Below, piece by piece: positions 1 to 12,296 of a DNA stretch of 64,000 nucleotides. This DNA is from Acridotheres tristis (lineage: Eukaryota; Chordata; Aves; Passeriformes; Sturnidae), in NCBI GenBank assembly GCA_037013685.1, contig CM072886.1, forward strand, positions 3,968,001 through 4,032,000, read 5' to 3'. Each line of letters starts with the position of its first letter. The stretch's first letter is position 1. A program made the position numbers and the translations under genes. A model generated the notes under the pieces. It ran no database searches. It was not told the DNA's origin and was given only the letters and a program-made list of their open reading frames with translations.

Positions 1-3000
1 CCTCCTTCCTCTGCCCCTCCTGTGCAGGAGAGGAGGCAAAGTCCCTTGGCAGAGCTGCAATTAAATATTAAAAGCTGATGTGCAAGTGGGGATGGTGTTG
101 AATTGGAGAGCTGGCACTGGAGAAGCCTCTTCCCTCCTCCTGTCAGCTTTTTGCCAATTATTGAGGTCTCATTCCTCTCCATAAAATCACCAGATCAGTT
201 CAGATCCTGGCTGGGGCACCCGCAGCCATCCAGACCCAAAGCTGGAGCCTGATTTAGGTGGGAAACTGCTGGAATCTCTGTCCCCACCTTGTCTCAGAAT
301 GAGCTCCACTGTAACAAGGGGATTTTTAAATGGAAGGTTCTGGCACAGGTCATACACCCATACTCCAAACCAGAGAATGTTTTCAGTTCCATTTGTGGTC
401 CCCTGGGCTTGTGGCTTTGCTGGGGAGCTCTGCAGGAGCTGCAGGAGAGGGCTCCTCTCTGGGGTGTTAACAGCTCCAGGGAACACACTGCTCCTCCTGG
501 CAAACATGAAAGGCAGGCCAGGGTCCAGATGAAATGAATGGAAATAATTCACCATTAGGGGAAACACAGGGCAGCACCATCTGAGGGGATTTAGCCAAAG
601 TCTAAGTTTGATTAAAGTCAGAGTCTGGCAAAAGTTGCCTCCTCAACCTTTCAAAAAGCACCATGGCCACAAAAAACCCCTGCTTTTCACCTAACAATAT
701 CTGGGTTACTACAAAGTTCTCCCTGGGATTCATTCTGCTCATGCTGGAAAGTTGACCAAGCATCAAAGCCAGTGCACAAATTAGAGCAGGTCACTATGTT
801 GGTTTATAATGAACAAGAGAAGCTACATTTGGCACCAAAAGTTGGAAAATAATTTACCCAGAAATGAGTAAGTTAAGCAAAAAACCTTTGAGATGAGAAG
901 CCAGTGAGTCAAGGGCAAGGCAGAGATCTGGATAAACAAATGGAGTGTCCGTGTCATTGCTGCAGGAAATAATAGCTTGCACTTCTCCATCTGCTCTGAT
1001 TCAGTTCTTACTGGAACAAACCTCCTTACTGAGCTTTTATTTCAGCATCTAAAGCAACTGAGAAGCACTAATGGTTTTAATTCTCTGTCCTGTGGATAGA
1101 TACAAGTTTGGTTCCACATGGTGGACTCTGGTCATGGTGTCACTCGTGTTCCTTTCAGCAGTGCCTAAGACCAGCCTGGAGCTGAGCCCTGGCTTTGTAC
1201 AGCCCAGGTTTGTGCCAAACGTTCTCCCAGGGTCTCCCTGAACTGATGGACAATTCAGTTCTTGGAGGACAGGGCAGGATGCCCTGCATGGTAATGGGGA
1301 AGTTCCAGTGACTGTAGCAGCTGCTGGGTTATCAAGAGACAAACCTGATGGAGGATAGAAGGATTTTAATTTTGTGAACAACCCAAAACTCGGAAGCTGG
1401 GATGCATCCTTGGTGGTTATTTATTTTAGTGGAGGAGGATTTGGCTGCCAGAATGAAACAATGAGCACTGCAGTCCTTCCAATAGTGAGTAATAGAGGCT
1501 GCTAAAAGCCTCATGAATTATTTCGGGGGCTACTGCTCTCCAGCTCCTCTCTCCATAAAAGGGCTGCATGAAACAATTCCCTGCACAGCTCTGAGACACC
1601 CTCACTAGATAAAGTGTATTTTGAGGCTGTTTTTGCCAGGATTACAGAGCCTTAGGCTGAATCCTCAGCTACTGTCTCTGCTGGGGTCTTCGCTCATCTC
1701 ACAGGATTTCAGCCTTGACCATCACTGGTGCTCTGGGCTTGCTCTGTTGGCAAGGATCTGTGGGAAGATGGGCAGGAATTCTTCATGCTGAGATGTTACT
1801 AGGAAGAGGGGCTTGAATCACAGTGATTTGCCTCCAGGTAGCAAATCAAGGCAGTGGGGGACTAGTTAGAGGATGGAGGGACTGGAGGTACCAGTCCCCA
1901 AAACAACTTTTCTCTCAACAACCAAGGAAGGGAAATAATCACTCTTGAAGACTCCTGGGGTTTGTGTCTTGCCTTGTGAGAATTTGGAAGAGGTACCTTG
2001 AAGAAACTGGAAGCTTTGCTGGGATGTGATTTTTGAGCTTCAGCAGTTGCCCCATGTGGAGGAGAAGGGGTGAAGAGGTGCTGTGAGGATCATTCAGCAC
2101 CTCTGTGGTCCCCAAATGCTCTTTCCAGCAACCTTTGACACAGGTTGTGCTCTGGCTGTTCTTCTCCTGTTCTCCAAGGGAAGCAGACAGCTCAGCACTG
2201 ACTGTACCTCTGGAAGGGCCTTTCCAGATGTCCTTAACTCTAAAAAAACCTGGTGGCTGATACAGAAAGAGCAGCCAGTCTCAAATACCTCCTCTGTTTC
2301 CTGCAGAAAGGTGGGAACAACCACCTTGCTTATGTGTGTCTCTATCCTGATGACACCTGGACAGAAAAGGCAGCTGAGAGGTTTTAGGAATGCAAGCTTC
2401 CTTTTCCCTCCTCTGGTGACAAACAGCCAAATCACACCTTTTTCCCTCAAACGAAGGGGATTTCCCTGCAGAGTATGAGAAGGGTGGTAGGAAGTCCCCC
2501 AGGTGCTTCCACAGGCAGCAGATGATGCCACTTCCATGCTCCTCCTTTGGGTCACGCCTGTTAGAACCACCCACCCTTCCTTGTCCTGTGATTACATGCC
2601 AGGACTTTTCCAGGATTGGGGCTGGAGTTTTATTCCAGGCGCTCTGAGGCCTCAGTGCCTGCCCAGCACATCTCTGATTGCTCTAAGAACAGTAAACTCT
2701 GCTTTTGGGGTTTGTTTGCTGCAGGCAGATACTCTGTGGGGAGCACCCAGGCTGGAAGGGGAGGTTTGGTATCTCATTCCTGAGCTCTCCAACACGGACA
2801 TGGACAGGGGTGGGCAGTGCTGCCTGCATCTTCCCTGAGACATGGGGAACACTGGCAGGGAACAGGGACAGCTCACAGGGAACTTTGAACTGGGAGCTAC
2901 TAATGGTTAACACAGACAATCATTTCTAGCTGTGTCAAATGGACTGACCTAAGCCCACACAAGATTTGTGCTGACCAGACAGGGGCAGCAGTTCACATAA

Positions 3001-4715
3001 TCACCTCTACTTTCTTTTTTTTTGTTTTAAAACTTATTTTCCCCAATTGTATAATGTTGTTTTGATAGCTGTAGTCCCACTAAAAAACTCTGTGCTCCTC
3101 TTTCTTTCCTCCCCATGTGCCCAGCATTGCTGCACACAGATTTGTATTCTGCTTGTCAGAGCAATGTCATTGGGGATGGTGGGGTGTGAGCAAGCATGAG
3201 AGAATAAATCAGTTCGGGTGTGAATAGAGATCTGCTATTTGTTATAAACAGATTGATGCCTAAATGGTTTTCTGAAAAATACTGATTGTGATGTTTGTTT
3301 CCTCCAGATCTGATCCCAACCAAGGAATTCACAGCAAACTAGCTACAAGCAGTTGAGGGAAGAACCAGATTTTGCACTCTTTCCAGCACATTCTCCACAT
3401 TTTTTGGGGGTGAGGAGAGCCATTTGCCTGTGTGGCCTCAGGGCTGGATATGTGACTGCACAGCCAGATTTTAATCCTGCAGCTGAAGGCTCTGTGCAGC
3501 TCCAGGGAGATGAAGCTCCCAGAGCCAATTCCTTTCCTTTGGTCTGCTGAGTAGGGCTCTGCACGACCAGTGTGCTGAGGATGGGTGCATTGAGGGAGGA
3601 AAAATCCCTGCAAAGTCTCTGGTATTGTTTGCTCTCCCTCTCTCTGCCTTCTTCTGGAGACTATCTGGATCCTCACACTCATTTCCATAATTATTGGTTT
3701 CATATTACATAACCCAAAAAAAAAAATTATCTATCAAATGCACATGTGGAACTAATGGGGCTTATTTGAAAAGACCTGTCTCTGCATTTGCAGCTGGCAC
3801 ATTTCTTGGTCCATTTGAATGAGCTTCCACAGCTCTGGCACATGCTGGGGAGGGACCCCATGTGTGCTCACCCCTGGGACTGTGGGGCTCACCCCAACAC
3901 GTAGGAACACAAATGCACAGGAAAACTGCTGCAAGAGCCTTCATGAATGCACGTTGTCTTTGGATTTTCCCTGCTTGCCAGGTTTTTCTTCTGGTTTTCT
4001 TTAATGTGGAGGGGAAAGCTTGGATTTTTGGGAGGGAACTTTGTAGTTTCTGGGTTTTATGGTCGCAATTTCCACTTGAAGAAGCCCCTGGCTTCCCCAA
4101 GGAAATGAAAAGATACAAATTTTGAAATTTTTTGGACTCCATGCACTCAAGTTCAGGTGGTGGTTGAGTTGCAGAGATGGCCAAGGATGTAGGGCTCAGG
4201 GTATGGGGACATCCCAGGCCAACTCCAGCTCCTGTTTGGCCTCTGTAAGTGAAATGCAGCAAATTTTGGCTCAGTGGAGCCCAGATGTGGCTCTCAGGAC
4301 ATCAGTGTTTCCATAGACAGACCCACCCACCACCACAGGGTGTGTGAAATGAAGTTCATTCTGGACTGCAAGAAACAAAACACTGGTCCTGATACACTGA
4401 AAAGGAGAAAAGGCTTCTGGTGCCCTTGGTTTAGAGTTTCAGGGTCTGATTTTGAGAACACTGGCACAGCCTGTAGGACCTGACAGGTTTTGTGAGTAGA
4501 TGAAATGCTGCCCAAATTTGACTGTCTCAGGGTGCACAGGAGCAGGCTGAGGGACAGCAGCAGGTCTGCTTGGTGTTTGATGGATTTTGGTGTTTGATGG
4601 TGTGGGGCTGCACTCAGACACAGCCTCCACCTCCCTGAGGAGCAGAGCTGGCCTCCAGCAATACCTGATGATGTCTCTCCTTGCCACACCACAGCATCTC
4701 CATCTGCATGAAAAT
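1..4715. other. Unique non-coding DNA, no gene recognised
   Basis: This stretch is CpG-poor and of mixed composition. Open frames of up to about 158 codons occur on both strands, for example around 2094-2570, but they overlap each other in several frames and show no domain, signal peptide or consistent codon use. Only short homopolymers such as the T run near 3016-3024 and the A run at 3715-3726 stand out. I see no interspersed repeat that I recognise before the CR1 at 4.7 kb. Confidence 0.6.
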
Positions 4716-5040
4716 GAGAGAATCATTTAGGTTGGAAAAGACTTCGAGGGCATCAAGCCCAGTCATTAACCCAGATCTGCCAGGTCCACCACTAAAACAT
4801 GTCCCCAAGTGCCACATCTACAACCTTTTAAGTCACTCTAGAGATGGTGACTCCACCACTTCCCAGGGCAGATGGTTTCAGTGCCTGATAATCCTTTTGG
4901 TGAAGAAATTGTTCCAACCACAACCTCCCCTAGTGCAACTTGAGGCCATTTCCTCTCATCCTATCCCTGTTACCTGGGAGAAGAGACCAATCCCCCACCT
5001 CTCTGCTGCTCCTTCCAGGCACTTGCAGGTCACTCATCTC
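4716..5040 (-). mobile_element. CR1 LINE, 5'-truncated 3' fragment
   Basis: Read on the plus strand, the stretch begins GAATCATTTAGGTTGGAAAAGAC. It continues with the typical CR1 progression: a cattaacccag block, ccaccactaaaacatgtcccc, a gtgactccaccacttccc block, gtgaagaaattgttcc, and the gcaacttgaggccatttcctct block near 4935. This is the reverse complement of a CR1 3' end, so the element lies on the minus strand with its 3' terminus at the low coordinate. About 325 bp are recognisable and homology fades after the cacttgcag block. There is no poly(A), as expected for CR1, which ends in short ATTCTRTG-like repeats. It keeps no reverse-transcriptase frame and must be a dead copy. Confidence 0.9.
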
Positions 5041-5507
5041 CACCATGGCCAGATGTGCACCTCGATGGGCTCCTCTCAATGCTCACAGCCTCTTGTGGTG
5101 CCACTTAATCCCAGGGTGTGAGCTCCCCTTCTTAGAACAAGACTCACCACCCCAAAATGCTGCTGCTTAAACCCTGTTTTCCCTGCTCCAGGTGGGTTCT
5201 CTGCCCACCCCCATGGCTGTCTCCATCAGGGGGAATCCTGAGCTGAGTCCCCCCTTCCTGATCCAGTGATTGATGGGTCCCCCACGCTGATGGCTGGGAG
5301 GGGAACATCAGCTTCCCCCACACAGCAGGATACACTCCTGCAACCAGGTCTGTGGATCAACACCCCAGACTTTCCTGAGTCACTCTCAAAGTCAAATGAC
5401 AGTCCCCCAAATCCCCTTAATTTCTCCCATACCTTTCCATTGCTATAGGTCACATCTCCTTAATCTTCCTCTTTTATCACAGCAGAGAAACTGCTTGTTT
5501 ATGTGGA

Positions 5508-5552
5508 AGTAAGAAAGAAAAGAAGGAAGAAAAGAAGGAACGAAAGGAAGAA
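5508..5552. repeat. GA-rich purine tract
   Basis: The stretch is almost pure purine on the plus strand (GAAA, GAAGG and GGAA units) with a single interrupting pyrimidine. It is a low-complexity tract. Confidence 0.8.
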
Positions 5553-6005
5553 CTAGAGCTACCTTTAATTCTGAATACAATAAGCCCACGCAGCTAAAAG
5601 CTGTGTGACCCTCCTTGTGCTGAGTGCTCTGCTCATCCCAGGCACTGCTTTTTCTCAAGGGAAAACCTCATCTTTTCAATCTTTAGTGTATAGACCATCA
5701 TATTCTGACTGTATCCCGGCAGTGTCCCTTTGGGCTGATCATGTTTTTATTTCACAGGCTTTTCCCCATGAAAAGGGGTGATTGCCTGTGATGGTTTTAT
5801 GAAAGTGTTTGGAGGTGGATGCTCCTTCCACCCTCTTTCCACCCAGCAAAATGCGAAACCGCAGATTGTTCAGGCTTCAGTTTCTCATTGAAAACTATCT
5901 TTTTTTATTTCCCCCCTGGGAAGCTCTGAAAATTAAAACCAGCAAAAATACATTTCTTGTGAGGAGGAAATATTTCCTGGCTGCCTCTAAGACACCACGG
6001 GGGCT

Positions 6006-6023
6006 CTGTGTGTGTGTGTGTGT
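6006..6023. repeat. (TG)n microsatellite
   Basis: About nine TG units follow gggctc and are followed by CTGCAAAC. The run is short and uninterrupted. Confidence 0.85.
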
Positions 6024-6931
6024 CTGCAAACTGCACAGTGTGCATACCCTGTGCTTTTGTACTCTTTGGGCAAATATGGGGCAAAAGCCACACAATATGA
6101 GGCTTATCCTTGTTTTGTTTAAGGGCCTGGAGCATACACACAGCCCTGATTGATGCTAAAGGAAGGGGAAAGGCAACAGCAGCCTCTCAGCATCCCTTGT
6201 GCACAGTCTGCATGTATTTTTGGGTTGTTTGAAAAGAGTGCAAAGGTTTGGTGAACACGACTGTGTATTTTTTCCCTCCTGTGCCTGCACTAGAAACTCC
6301 TGGCAGCACAACTTCTTGTACCTGAAAATGCAGACTCAGAGGAAAGGGAGCAGCTCTGGGAGATCTGGCTGAACGGCTGCTGCCTGCCAGCCCTGACCAC
6401 GAGCCTTGCAGCAAAGAGCTGGGAAATCTGTCAGGATCTGCCTGGGGAATGTGAGCGAGGCTGTATCTGGGTGAGAGGGAGCTGCTCCCCACGCCAGGCT
6501 CGGCAGAGTGGGCTGGGAGCCAAGGAGCAGCTCAAGTCCTGCATCACTGCACTGCTGCTGAAACCCCAGCAGCAAAACCAGCTTCCCCTGTCTCCCGAGG
6601 AGGAAAATGTGTGTTCTGCTCCATGGCTCTCAGCTGGAGTCTGCCCTGAGTGCATCTGGAGCACAAGGGCTGCAGCAGGATCCAGGGATGCTGGGGGGAG
6701 CTGGGGCAGCTCCCCAGGGCTGGCTCTCACAGCCCTGCTCCATCCTCAGCCTCTCTCCAGCTGGCTGGGGCACCTGGCAGCTGTCGCTGCCTCCAACTCT
6801 TGCTCCAAGGGCTCAGCACCCTCCTGGAGCAGGGAAAGGGGTTTAGGCCAGGGGATGGGGAATGGGGAGGAATTGCATCAGTCTTCCATGTGCCAGGACT
6901 CCAAACTGCTCACGTTAGCCTAGAAAACAGC

Positions 6932-6949
6932 TTTTTTTTTTTTTTTTTT
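6932..6949. repeat. Poly(T) run, 18 bases
   Basis: An uninterrupted T run is followed by CTTCTTC. No flanking retrocopy was recognised, so it is treated as a homopolymer and not as a retroposon tail. Confidence 0.85.
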
Positions 6950-7220
6950 CTTCTTCAAGCCTAGTTTGACCTTCAAGATCAGGCATCAGATGGAATCAGG
7001 AATTGTAAGGTTAAAAGGTGCGGATGTTTGTTATTTTTTTTGCAGTGGGCTGCAAGGGCTTGCAGACTATAGATGAACTGACTGGGTATCAGTTTTATTT
7101 CACTTTAATGCCTGAAAGTCCTCACTGAGGAGCTGTATTCCTGAATCCTATATAATTATCTTGAAGGGCCTCACATGCCAACCTTATGCAACTGTTAAGG
7201 AATAGATCTGGTTTCATATC

Positions 7221-7266
7221 TGCATGCATCTTTGGAAAGATGCAAATAAGGAGGAAGCATTTGCAT
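7221..7266. promoter_or_regulatory. Candidate POU-octamer palindrome cluster
   Basis: Two perfect octamer motifs lie in inverted orientation: ATGCAAAT at 7240-7247 and ATTTGCAT at 7259-7266, separated by 11 bases. The first overlaps a 20-bp palindrome at 7225-7244, with TGCATCTTT and AAAGATGCA around a central GG, which itself follows TGCATGCAT. POU-domain factors of the Oct family bind ATGCAAAT. Such density in 46 bp is more than expected by chance, so a regulatory element is plausible. No promoter or gene is visible nearby, and function is inference. Confidence 0.4.
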
Positions 7267-7299
7267 ACCAAAGTAGGCTGTGAGTGAGATTTATTCAGC

Positions 7300-7331
7300 A
7301 TTATTATTATTATTATTATTGTTATTATTAA
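7300..7331. repeat. (ATT)n microsatellite
   Basis: About ten ATT units with one G interruption at 7321. It lies 33 bp after the octamer cluster. Confidence 0.9.
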
Positions 7332-10300
7332 CAGTGGCGTGCTTCTGCGAGTCTCTGGGAGGCAGAAAAGGTAAAAATAAAAGATTGCTTCCAGCTCTTC
7401 TTTTTTTCTCTAAATAGATTTGTGAAGCCTGAAACCACCCAGCCTGTGGTACCACCGTTAACTCAAAATACAGAAAGTGCTCTCTGGCCATAGGGAATGG
7501 TGCACTGGGGGATTTGGGGGCTGCCTGGGTGCATCCCACAGCTGCCAAACACAGGGAGCCCCGGGAATGTCCCCACCAGGAGAGACTGGGGCTGTCTGCA
7601 GTCACTTGGGGATGCACGGAGCAGTGTGTCAGGGTGTGTGCCCTCAGGAGCCTGTGTGCCTCTGACAAGACAAAAACCCTCTGGGCTATGGGGGCTGTTG
7701 ATGGAGAGGAGTCAGTGAGCCCAGAGCACACACAGCAGGGGGAAGGTTGGTTTTTCTTTCTGCTCAACCAGATACTTCTGCTGCCAGCATGGGAAACTCA
7801 GGGTTACCTGTGGACAGATGCTGTGGATAAACCCTCAACTGCAGAGGCTCCAAGCCCTGATCCATTCTCCCTTCTCCTTGCTTGTGACCTCTTTGCATTT
7901 CTGAGCGTTGTTTCTCTGTTTACAGCCCTGTTCTCTCTCTTGCCTTCATGCCTGCAGAGGCAAATACTCTAAATAGGGTGTTTGTCGTGAGATTTGCACC
8001 GTTTGCGTAATCAATATTGGGTTGTTATAGTTTTTTCACCTTGAAGGACTGCTGTTCACTGCTCCCCTGACTTCAGAGGGTGCCTTGTAGAATAGCCAAG
8101 GGTACCCCAAATGGAATTTGGGAAGTTTGTCTGTTCAAATGAGGCAGACAATTGAAAATGGTGGATTTTTGGGGGGCTATCAAAATGTTGTTTCCAGATA
8201 GAGCTTTCCCAAATAGATTTTTTACCACGGGGGCTGTCCTGAACCACCTGCCCTGAGTTTTCTCCTGCATTTGCATGGAGATCTGCATCCACCTGCTCCC
8301 CCTGATGCATCTCAGCTGAGTGAGCACAGGGGACAGAGCCCAAGATGTGACTCCTCTGCTGATGCTCAAGGGTCCTGCTTGTAAAGGCATCCAGGGACAA
8401 GGCAGAGCCTTGGTCAGGGCCTTTTCCATGGATGGAGGCCATCAGAGTTACACACCTCCTTGCTCTCCCTGTGTTTGAAGGAGCATTATGCCAAGCAGAG
8501 TGTGGGGAGTGGGAGGTAAAAGAGCACCTTAGTTGGTTCAGGGCATAAAAGCTTCCTTGGCAGATGCCCTGAGCCAACCTCCCAATCACATCCTGCTCTG
8601 GAAAGGATTTAGAAGGCAAAAATACTCTGAAAACATAATTGTAGTTAATTTTAACTTCCTGTGCAGTTTATTTTCCCAATTCCCCTCCCTGCCATCCCCC
8701 ATCTGGCATTTTCCTGCCCACATTTCTCTGCCTGAGTGTGGTGGGCTTCTTGCTGGGTGTCTCTCTGTTGTGATAGAACCATTTCCATTCTACCCCTGCA
8801 CTGTCTTTTCCAGTGCATTTACAGTAAGAGATGAAGCTTTGGAACACTGGGAGCGCTCCCTGTCCTCCACCTTTTATCCTTTAGGTAGCCAAGGTGTTTC
8901 CTACTTCTGCAAAACGATCTGTAGAGAGTATGAACCCACCTATTTTGGGTAACAATCCCACGCGGCCTCCTCCAAAAACACAAGAGGGCGCTTCCACCTA
9001 ATTTTTTGGGAGCATTTCTTTAGCAGGATTTTCTCTCGCCTTCACCCCATCAGCTGTGGAAGGTTGGGTGAAGGTCCTTGGAGCAGGGAACTTGTCTCTA
9101 AATGTGTTTGCAAGGCCCTCGGCTGAGGGGAGCTCCATCCCTGCAGCATCCCCAGAGCCTCACATAGAGCAAATTAAATCATATTTATGTGTGTGAAACA
9201 GGGATTGTTCCACTTCAGGATCTAGTGGGTTTTCAGAGGGTGTCTCAGAGGATCTTAGCACTGAGATATGTCATTGGTTTTGATTATTCACTGTGAGAAA
9301 CACTGACATGTCAAGGCTGTGTTTCATTGCTGGCATCCTCTCTGACTGTAATAGAACTGACAGATCCAGGGAAATTTTGTTTAAAAACAAGAATTGGGAG
9401 CCTTTGAAGGGAGGGGAATGGATTTTGTACTCACTGCCCCATTGGGTGTGGCAGCAGAGGGTGTGCAGTGAGCACATCACACATCTGACATTCTCTCACC
9501 AAGGAGGAGGCAGAACAGGTAAGAAAACTGCCAGAGGTTGGAGAACCTGTCTGAATCCATTTAATCCAGGTCATTTCCTCCCTGGTGTTCTTTTCCTGAG
9601 AAGGTTGCTCCTGCTGATGGCTGTATCCCAGCCATGCTCTGGGGATGGGGAACACAGGACCCCTGACCCAGGCTGACCTGCAGTGCACACACACACATCA
9701 TGGAAAGGAACTTTTTATTCACTGCTGTACCCAAGTGCTCTGAGTCTGAACAACAGCCTAAAAGTCCAGGCTGTACCACAGGGCAGTCTCAGAATTCCCT
9801 TCCTGTGTTACCTCACTCCTGGGACTTGGAGTCTGCTTTCCCTCCTCCATAAGGGACACCCATACAATAGGAGTATGTCCCTCATAGCAGCTGTGACTGC
9901 TGCAGCTGGACCTAATTACCTGCTCATAAATAAAGCCTAATTAGCCAGCACCCAACTTGTCCTCTGCACCCTTGTCCTATCACCTCTGTCCCAACAGAGG
10001 GAAAGCAGTTTTCCCTCCAGGTGTTTGGATTGGGATGTTTTTGCTACAGAGCTGGCAAAAAGGGACAAAGTGTTTACAGGCAGAGCAGGGCTGACCTGGA
10101 GAAGGCACAGAGTGTGCTGCCAGACACATCTCATACAACCTGCAGGAGAAAATCAGAGTGCTGGGGTATTTCCATCACAACAGTAGAGCTTTAGGTTTTC
10201 CTGGGACTGCATAAACTCCAGGATGTGGAGGTGGAGGGCTTTTGTGCTGGGTGACATTAGATGGGTTACTGCCTGGTATTAGTTTTTTTTTTTGTTTTTT

Positions 10301-11040
10301 TTTTAATATTATTGAATCCAGATACTTTTAAGATGTCTGTCTTTCAAAAACTGCTCTATGGGAGGAAAGGTCTTTCCTGCAAATCAGACCATTTTCTGAT
10401 GTGTAAAGCTGTATTCTGGAACAGGATGTTCCCCAAACACTAGTTACATGTTAAAGGTTTTTTTCAAGTGTTCTACTTTTTAAAAAGCAACAAATGCCAA
10501 TAGGAGAAAAAGGAACTAAAAGTGCTTGGCACTTTTGAAAATCAGAGTGCCTCTGTTTAGTTTTTCAAATATAGAGTCTGACATGGACAGACTCTGATTT
10601 CCAGAGCATCCATAGATCCTTGGGGGCAGAGGTGGTGAGGAAGGTTATGAGCAACATTGCTGGGTTCTGAAACTGTGTGTGTCTCTTTCAGCCAGCTACA
10701 AGTGACCTAAACAGAACATTCCTCTCTGCTGTCCCAATGGACTCTCAGACTCATGGACTGTGCTTAAAAACATGCTTAGGTCTTTTCAATGTGCACATGA
10801 GGGTCCTGCAAAACCTAAACCCTTCTACTGAATAGCTGATCCTTTCTGAAAAAAGGTTGGACCTCTGGGTGTGAGAAATCAATGTGTGAAGAGCTTTGTA
10901 GATAATTAGCCAAAAACTACCTGGGCAACCCTTCAGATATATCTTGTGCATGACGTATTGGCATTTTAAACTCCAAAATTCTCTGTCAGCAGAGAAATGT
11001 GGCAACATCTCCCTCTCTATATCCTTAGGGCAAGTCCCTC
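7332..11040. other. Unique non-coding DNA, no gene recognised
   Basis: No domain-bearing frame and no recognisable interspersed repeat are present. The longest frame (187 codons, minus strand, 8056-8619) reads as random sequence. A lone octamer ATTTGCAT sits at 8269-8276, a T-rich run at 10283-10304, and a short AC run near 9687-9696. Confidence 0.55.
10283..10304. repeat. Interrupted poly(T) run
   Basis: About 21 T bases with a single G interruption. Confidence 0.8.
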
Positions 11041-11083
11041 AAGTCTTCAGGGCTGGAGTCCATCTGGCACTTCACAGTCACTT
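11041..11083 (+). repeat. Direct repeat, copy 1 of 2
   Basis: The 40-bp core at 11044-11083 matches 11936-11975 with a single mismatch (GGCAC here, GGCCC there). The copies are about 892 bp apart in direct orientation. Flanks on both sides show only weak similarity, so the core is much better conserved than its surroundings. The origin is unknown. It does not match CR1 or either LTR in this window. Confidence 0.8.
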
Positions 11084-11933
11084 TTGGAGCTCCCCAAAGG
11101 ACTTGTCCATTTTTCCCTGGAGAAATGAACCCTCCTTTCTCCTCCTAAGCCTCCACAATTTCAAACCTTGACCTTCATATCAGACAAGAAGATGTTGAAG
11201 GATTTCATTAGGGGAACCTGCACCTATTTGTTTGAGTAAGGGCTGGTTTCCTTCTGGGTCCTTTGAGGATCTACACGCCCCGTTTTAGTGACTTCTCCAG
11301 GAGCTGGCCCTGCAGAGTTTTCTTCTCGCTGCTTTCACATTTTCAAGTCGCCTTTTCCCACTGGGCTCCAGACTTGCACGGGAAAACTTCCCAGATCAGA
11401 TACCACAGACCCATGCAGAGTTGCTTAACATGACCCATTTTGCAGTGTTTCCACCCCTATCTGTTCACCCCCCTTCTCACAGCAGGGTGGAGGCATTTTG
11501 CTCCACAGCTCTTGGCCGTTCCAACCTCTGCATTCCCAAGGATGTGCTGCCAGGCTCAGCTGAGCACAGATGTGAGAATGTACTGCAGATATTCCCCACT
11601 TCTTCTTCACCATATAAGGGAACATTGTCCTTCCTAATGCTGGGGAACAGGGGTAGTGTGAACAGCTTTCAGGATTAAAGATGAAATCTGGAGTTTTTCC
11701 CCTCTTCTGCTCATGGGCTTATGGGCTGGAAAGGATTGTTGCCATCTGAAGGGCTGGTGAAACGGGTTGGCTCCTTGCTGTTCAGCTCCCCAGACTTGTT
11801 CCTGCAGTCTGTTGGCTGGGCTGAATAGATCTGGAGATCCAGCCTGGATGGAGTCCTCCAAACCAGGGCTGGAGAGCAGTGAAAGAGCCTGCAGACAAAA
11901 ACTCGTTGCATCCCCACTAAATCAGGGCACTCA
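11084..11933. other. Unique DNA between the two direct repeats
   Basis: About 850 bp separate the repeat copies. No gene, LTR ends or transposase-like frame is seen, so there is no sign that the repeats are the termini of an element. Confidence 0.5.
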
Positions 11934-11975
11934 GGTCTTCAGGGCTGGAGTCCATCTGGCCCTTCACAGTCACTT
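11934..11975 (+). repeat. Direct repeat, copy 2 of 2
   Basis: Partner of 11041-11083, with 39 of 40 core bases identical. In both copies the frame through the core reads QVFRAGVHLALHSH. This follows simply from the DNA identity and is not by itself evidence of coding. Confidence 0.8.
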
Positions 11976-12296
11976 AAGCAGAGCTCACAAACGCAGCTGC
12001 CAGGACACCCTCTTCTGTGCTTTGTATGCCGAGAAAGTCCAGACCAACTCCTGTCTGCAAGGGACACGAGTTTTGTGCCTATAAACCATCCTCAGCAGCT
12101 GGTCTTGGCCAGGGAAAAACCTCGTGGATGTAGGGAGAATGTGGGGAAGGTGGTCCTGTAGTCCTATCTCTGCCCTGGGAATTCGTGCAAGAGGGATAAG
12201 CTGGGAGATGATTTTAACAGAATCTTGGAAGTGAGTGAGGTTCTGACAGAACATGCAGAGCTGCTGCATTGATGAGAGAGGAACCAGAGGTCTTGG
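11976..12296. other. Unique DNA, nothing recognised
   Basis: Short single-copy stretch between the direct repeat and the tandem repeat. No gene or repeat family is visible. Confidence 0.5.

Larger units (their letters stand above)
5041..7139. other. Unique non-coding DNA with short simple repeats
   Basis: No gene is recognised. The stretch contains a purine-rich GAAA/GGAA tract (about 5508-5552), a short TG run (about 6006-6023) and an 18-base T run (6932-6949). The segment 6350-6850 is GC-richer and gives long overlapping frames on both strands, but these carry no recognisable domain and look like composition effects. Confidence 0.55.

Noticed and set aside
8056..8619. 187-codon minus-strand frame
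   Set aside because: No domain, no signal peptide and a random-looking composition, with no splice evidence. It overlaps a second open frame on the same strand.
9485..9530. CAG|GTAAGA near 9518, and similar donor-like sites near 13881, 17646 and 49041
   Set aside because: Isolated donor consensus sequences without acceptor or coding support occur at this rate by chance.
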